This document shows positions 61,265 to 64,000 of a DNA stretch of 64,000 bases, piece after piece. A model generated the notes under the pieces. It ran no database searches, had not been told where the DNA came from, and worked only from the letters and a program-made list of their open reading frames with translations. The stretch's first letter is position 1, and the number at the start of each line of letters is the position of its first letter. Source of the DNA: Trichopria drosophilae. Lineage: Eukaryota > Arthropoda > Insecta > Hymenoptera > Diapriidae. The translations under genes and the position numbers were made by a program. The DNA lies in the NCBI GenBank assembly GCA_030407085.1, contig CM059587.1, forward strand, positions 100,063,001-100,127,000, written 5' to 3'.

Positions 61265-61410
61265 GCCCTAAATTTCTTGGTGTGCGAATTCACTTTTTGG
61301 TTAGTTAAAACCGAGCAACTCTCGTGAATGAGTGAATATTCAACTCTTTAAGAGTGAAATTTCAATCTAACAAGAATGAATTCTCACTCCAAGAAATTTA
61401 GAGAGTGACC
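61265..61410. mobile_element. Short GAGTGA-family MITE
   Basis: The left CCCTAAATTTCTTGG is inverted at the right (CCAAGAAATTTAGAGAG, about 61390-61406). Internal GAGTGAATATTCAACTC is typical of the family. This small, bounded copy suggests the natural ends of the family. Confidence 0.55.
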
Positions 61411-61995
61411 GTACTTATATCATATATTGCAGGGACGATGTTAAAATTAATTTGCTATCTTTTGGACTATATGTATACTTTTTATTAAAAATGTACAAAA
61501 CGTAGAATATTATATAAAACACTTCGATGAGTAATATCGATAAATACACTGAAAAAACGTTACTTTTATATTTAAAGACAACTTGGCAAATTAATAAATG
61601 ACGGCACTAAATAACATAGGGAAAAGATTCTATTTTAATTCGTCCTGCGATATTCAAAGCTAAGAAGAATATAAAAAATGTTGTATTATAATGTCAGCTG
61701 TATTCTTACTGAAGGATATTCATAAAACTATTTTCACAGTAGTATATCGATTTACGGCACGTACATACATATTTAAAGACAGATAATTCTGCCTCAAATA
61801 GACATATATATTACATACTTAAAAAGAGATTCGAAAATCATAAGTACAAGTAAATGCATTTGTGAAAAATACTATTGAAGTCTATAAATGGCACGTGGAA
61901 TTCAGTGATGGAATGCGGTAGACGAAACGGATATGATTACACTTATAAAATACACAACGGTTTTTGATTTTTAATATCTAGCTTTTCTGCATTAC

Positions 61996-62868
61996 TTATG
62001 TTAAGCAAATAAGAGTTTTGCCCTCGTTCATTTTATCTTGAACCTTGTCGCTCGATGTGGATTTTTGGGCTTCAGAACTTAACACTGCACAGACGAATGT
62101 CAACGCCACGCCAAATACTGCACTGTAAAATGCCCATCCTGAAACGAATTTAAAAATGTTTTCACACATTGTATAATTATAAGTTTTTAAGTTTATTATT
62201 TAGTTTAGTTTTATTTATTAGTTATTAATTAGTCGACTTATTCAGAAACATTAGAGGTTGATTAGAGGAGAATTAAAACAACCAAAAATAAACGAAAAAT
62301 AATTAAATGGAATTAAATAAAATCCTTGAAATCAGTTTTTTGACCAAAAATAGTGAAAGGAATGGTAATTTGTACAAATTCAAAACATAAGGTTCCCGAT
62401 TCGCTGAAAATATTGAAACGCATTAAGAATGGAAAAAATGGCCATCAAAGAAAAATTGCTATAAAAAAATATAAATAGCAACTTAATTAAACATTTTTAG
62501 AATCTGAATTATAATTAATATATTGAATCATTTTGGGTTGGCAGCAAATGATAAATTTCTATTTAAATTTGCATAATTGTAAACTTTTTGACATAAAATC
62601 ATTTCAGGAAAGTGTTACTAAAGTAGGCGAAGATACTTTTTTCTTTTGATACCTTCTGTTTTAAAGGAATATTTTTAGCGTTATGTCGACATCCCTTCCA
62701 TAGAAACTAACTTGTTATTATAATCAAATAAAAATGTTTACAAAAATTATTTACCCATTTTGCATTCACCGGGGTAAAAAGCGTCGGATTCTCTTCCACA
62801 TATTCGTTGCACTCGTTCAGCACCCCAACCAGCAGGATACAATATCATTCCAAGTAAATAAATTATTC
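61996..62868 (-). CDS. LHFPL-family tetraspan membrane protein, last two coding exons
   Basis: Minus-strand exons 62868-62755 and 62138-61996 join in frame (GGT-AAA donor, TTTCAG acceptor). They encode an 84-residue C-terminal part. The first exon reads [20 protein letters not shown] then [18 protein letters not shown]. The second reads [20 protein letters not shown] then a polar tail ending in TAA. The third transmembrane segment, an extracellular loop with two cysteines flanking an acidic/aromatic stretch, and the fourth transmembrane segment starting GWAFY are the LHFPL (lipoma HMGIC fusion partner-like) pattern, of which the insect member is Tmhs. Known members act as small four-pass membrane partners in sensory and synaptic complexes; the role here is inferred only from family. 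Upstream exons lie beyond 62868 and were not found, so the gene is partial in this window. Confidence 0.75.
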
Positions 62869-62869
62869 C

Positions 62870-64000
62870 TGCAAAAATATAAAAATTAATTTTAGAACCT
62901 TGCGCATGATATACGGCGACATTTCTTAAGGGTGGGATACAAATATAATTCGGCTTTTTTGCACAAAATGTTGTTTTAAAAGAAAGTTTATCATCTGGAG
63001 AATATGCTGTGAAAACTTTAAATCCGAAATCGAACTCTTAGTGCCAAAAATCGAGCATGTATGCCAAAACTTTTTTCGAACGCTTTTTCTCCACTTTTAA
63101 TTTTTGCGTTTTTACTTTCTTACAAACATCATCTTAAATAATATACAACGTATCGAAATTATTTAAATTACATTCTCTTTAATATTAAACTCTCTTTGAT
63201 GTGAACTTACATATTTATAAAAAAAGTCTTTTTTATTATTATTAAAGAGAAGAGGAAGTAAGTTTTTTTTTTCTGCAAATTAGCACTTTTCGTTTAAAAC
63301 TGGGATATATATTTCATCATTTCTTCTGTTTTTTTATTCACATAGAAGATAAACTTATAATAATAACAAATTTTGTTTTTTTTTTTATTTCAGGTACGAA
63401 TTACGAGCCCCATCTTGTCTGAAACCGGGAAACTTGAAGATCGAGGTGTTTCCGCAAATGTTCCACAAGACCGCCATTTTGTAAAATTTTTACATGAAAC
63501 AATTTGTGTAACATCTTTGATGATACCTTTAAATGTACTCTCAATATCAAGATAATTGTCGCTTGTTTCTTTCTTTTACAGAAAGATAACCAAAAATACC
63601 TCTATTTTTACCGTTCACATGCATATATGCCTCCTTAAGCGATTAAACAAAATTTTTGAATGTTTCAGAGAGGTCTCTACAGGAGTCTTCAAGAATAAAC
63701 TACTGCATGGGATTTATTGTTATCTCATCTATGGATATCCTATACAAGTAAATAAATATAAATGAAATTTATTTGAATAAATTGAATGTTTTTTCCGAGC
63801 GCAGTGAAAATATCTTCAATTATTGTTCTATCTAAAAGATTTACTTTCCTACTTTTCGACATTTTATGGGCCCTCTTAAGGACTAATAACAATTTGGTTA
63901 TAAGCATCTATTCATACGACCGAAAGAAAGGTAAACACTCCTCTCCCCCCTTAAAAAAAACATTAACTTGTTATCATGATTTTGCAGAGTGTCTTCACAA
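62870..64000. other. Probable intron or upstream DNA of the LHFPL-like gene
   Basis: AT-rich sequence without a recognisable LHFPL exon. A plus-strand ATTTCAG at 63388-63394 precedes an open stretch, but its translation matches nothing I know. Confidence 0.35.

Noticed and set aside
63373..63555. Plus-strand exon after an ATTTCAG acceptor-like site
   Set aside because: The translation matches no family I recognise and no partner exon was found.

Overview
This is an AT-rich, repeat-dense stretch of an arthropod nuclear genome, almost certainly an insect. The evidence is intron-containing genes with GT-AG splice sites, protein sequences that read like insect orthologues (flotillin-1, Cdk4, DHFR, HINT1, an LHFPL-family tetraspan), and insect-type transposons (jockey/CR1-like non-LTR elements, pogo-like and hAT-like MITEs, Penelope-like hammerhead motifs). 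The order cannot be fixed from sequence alone. No tRNA, rRNA, CRISPR array or prokaryotic feature was seen.

Five conserved genes are supported. Dihydrofolate reductase (+, 18721-19808, five exons, 182 aa) faces HINT1 (-, 19942-20619, two exons) tail to tail. Flotillin-1 (-, 31844-40634, ten exons, 426 aa) and a Cdk4/6-type kinase (-, 44279-45709, three exons, 433 aa) are complete. The last two coding exons of an LHFPL/Tmhs-like tetraspan protein lie on the minus strand at 61996-62868, and the gene runs out of the window. They have unrelated housekeeping, cell-cycle or membrane roles and show no sign of functional clustering. All exon joins were read by hand and keep frame throughout.

The rest is mostly mobile DNA. 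1-18 kb has no gene I can support: nested CAGTA-ended MITEs, a G-rich tandem array flanked by GGGGAAATTTTTTCC arrays (1.1-2.0 kb), hAT-like palindromic MITEs (2.4-5.0 kb) and long foldbacks (6.6, 8.8-9.8, 16.7-17.9 kb). 21-26 kb holds a TIR element of about 1.5 kb and a decayed reverse transcriptase. 26,968-31,342 is a 4.4 kb DNA transposon with long terminal inverted repeats and a matching 6-bp flank. Its broken gene is interrupted by a 184-bp MITE and by a second, Mutator-like element. Flotillin intron 3 (33,751-39,927) is nearly filled by a non-LTR retrotransposon that has itself been split by at least three further elements, one of which carries another. 42-53 kb has more MITEs. 57.8-59.7 kb is a two-by-two inverted array of GAGTGA-rich units able to form a very long hairpin.

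The observations I rate highest are the repeated hammerhead-ribozyme-like cores, the 4.4 kb transposon with its poorly characterised gene family, the nested insertions in the flotillin intron, and the GAGTGA hairpin locus. Boundaries of repeats come from reading terminal repeats by eye and are approximate unless a target duplication is given.
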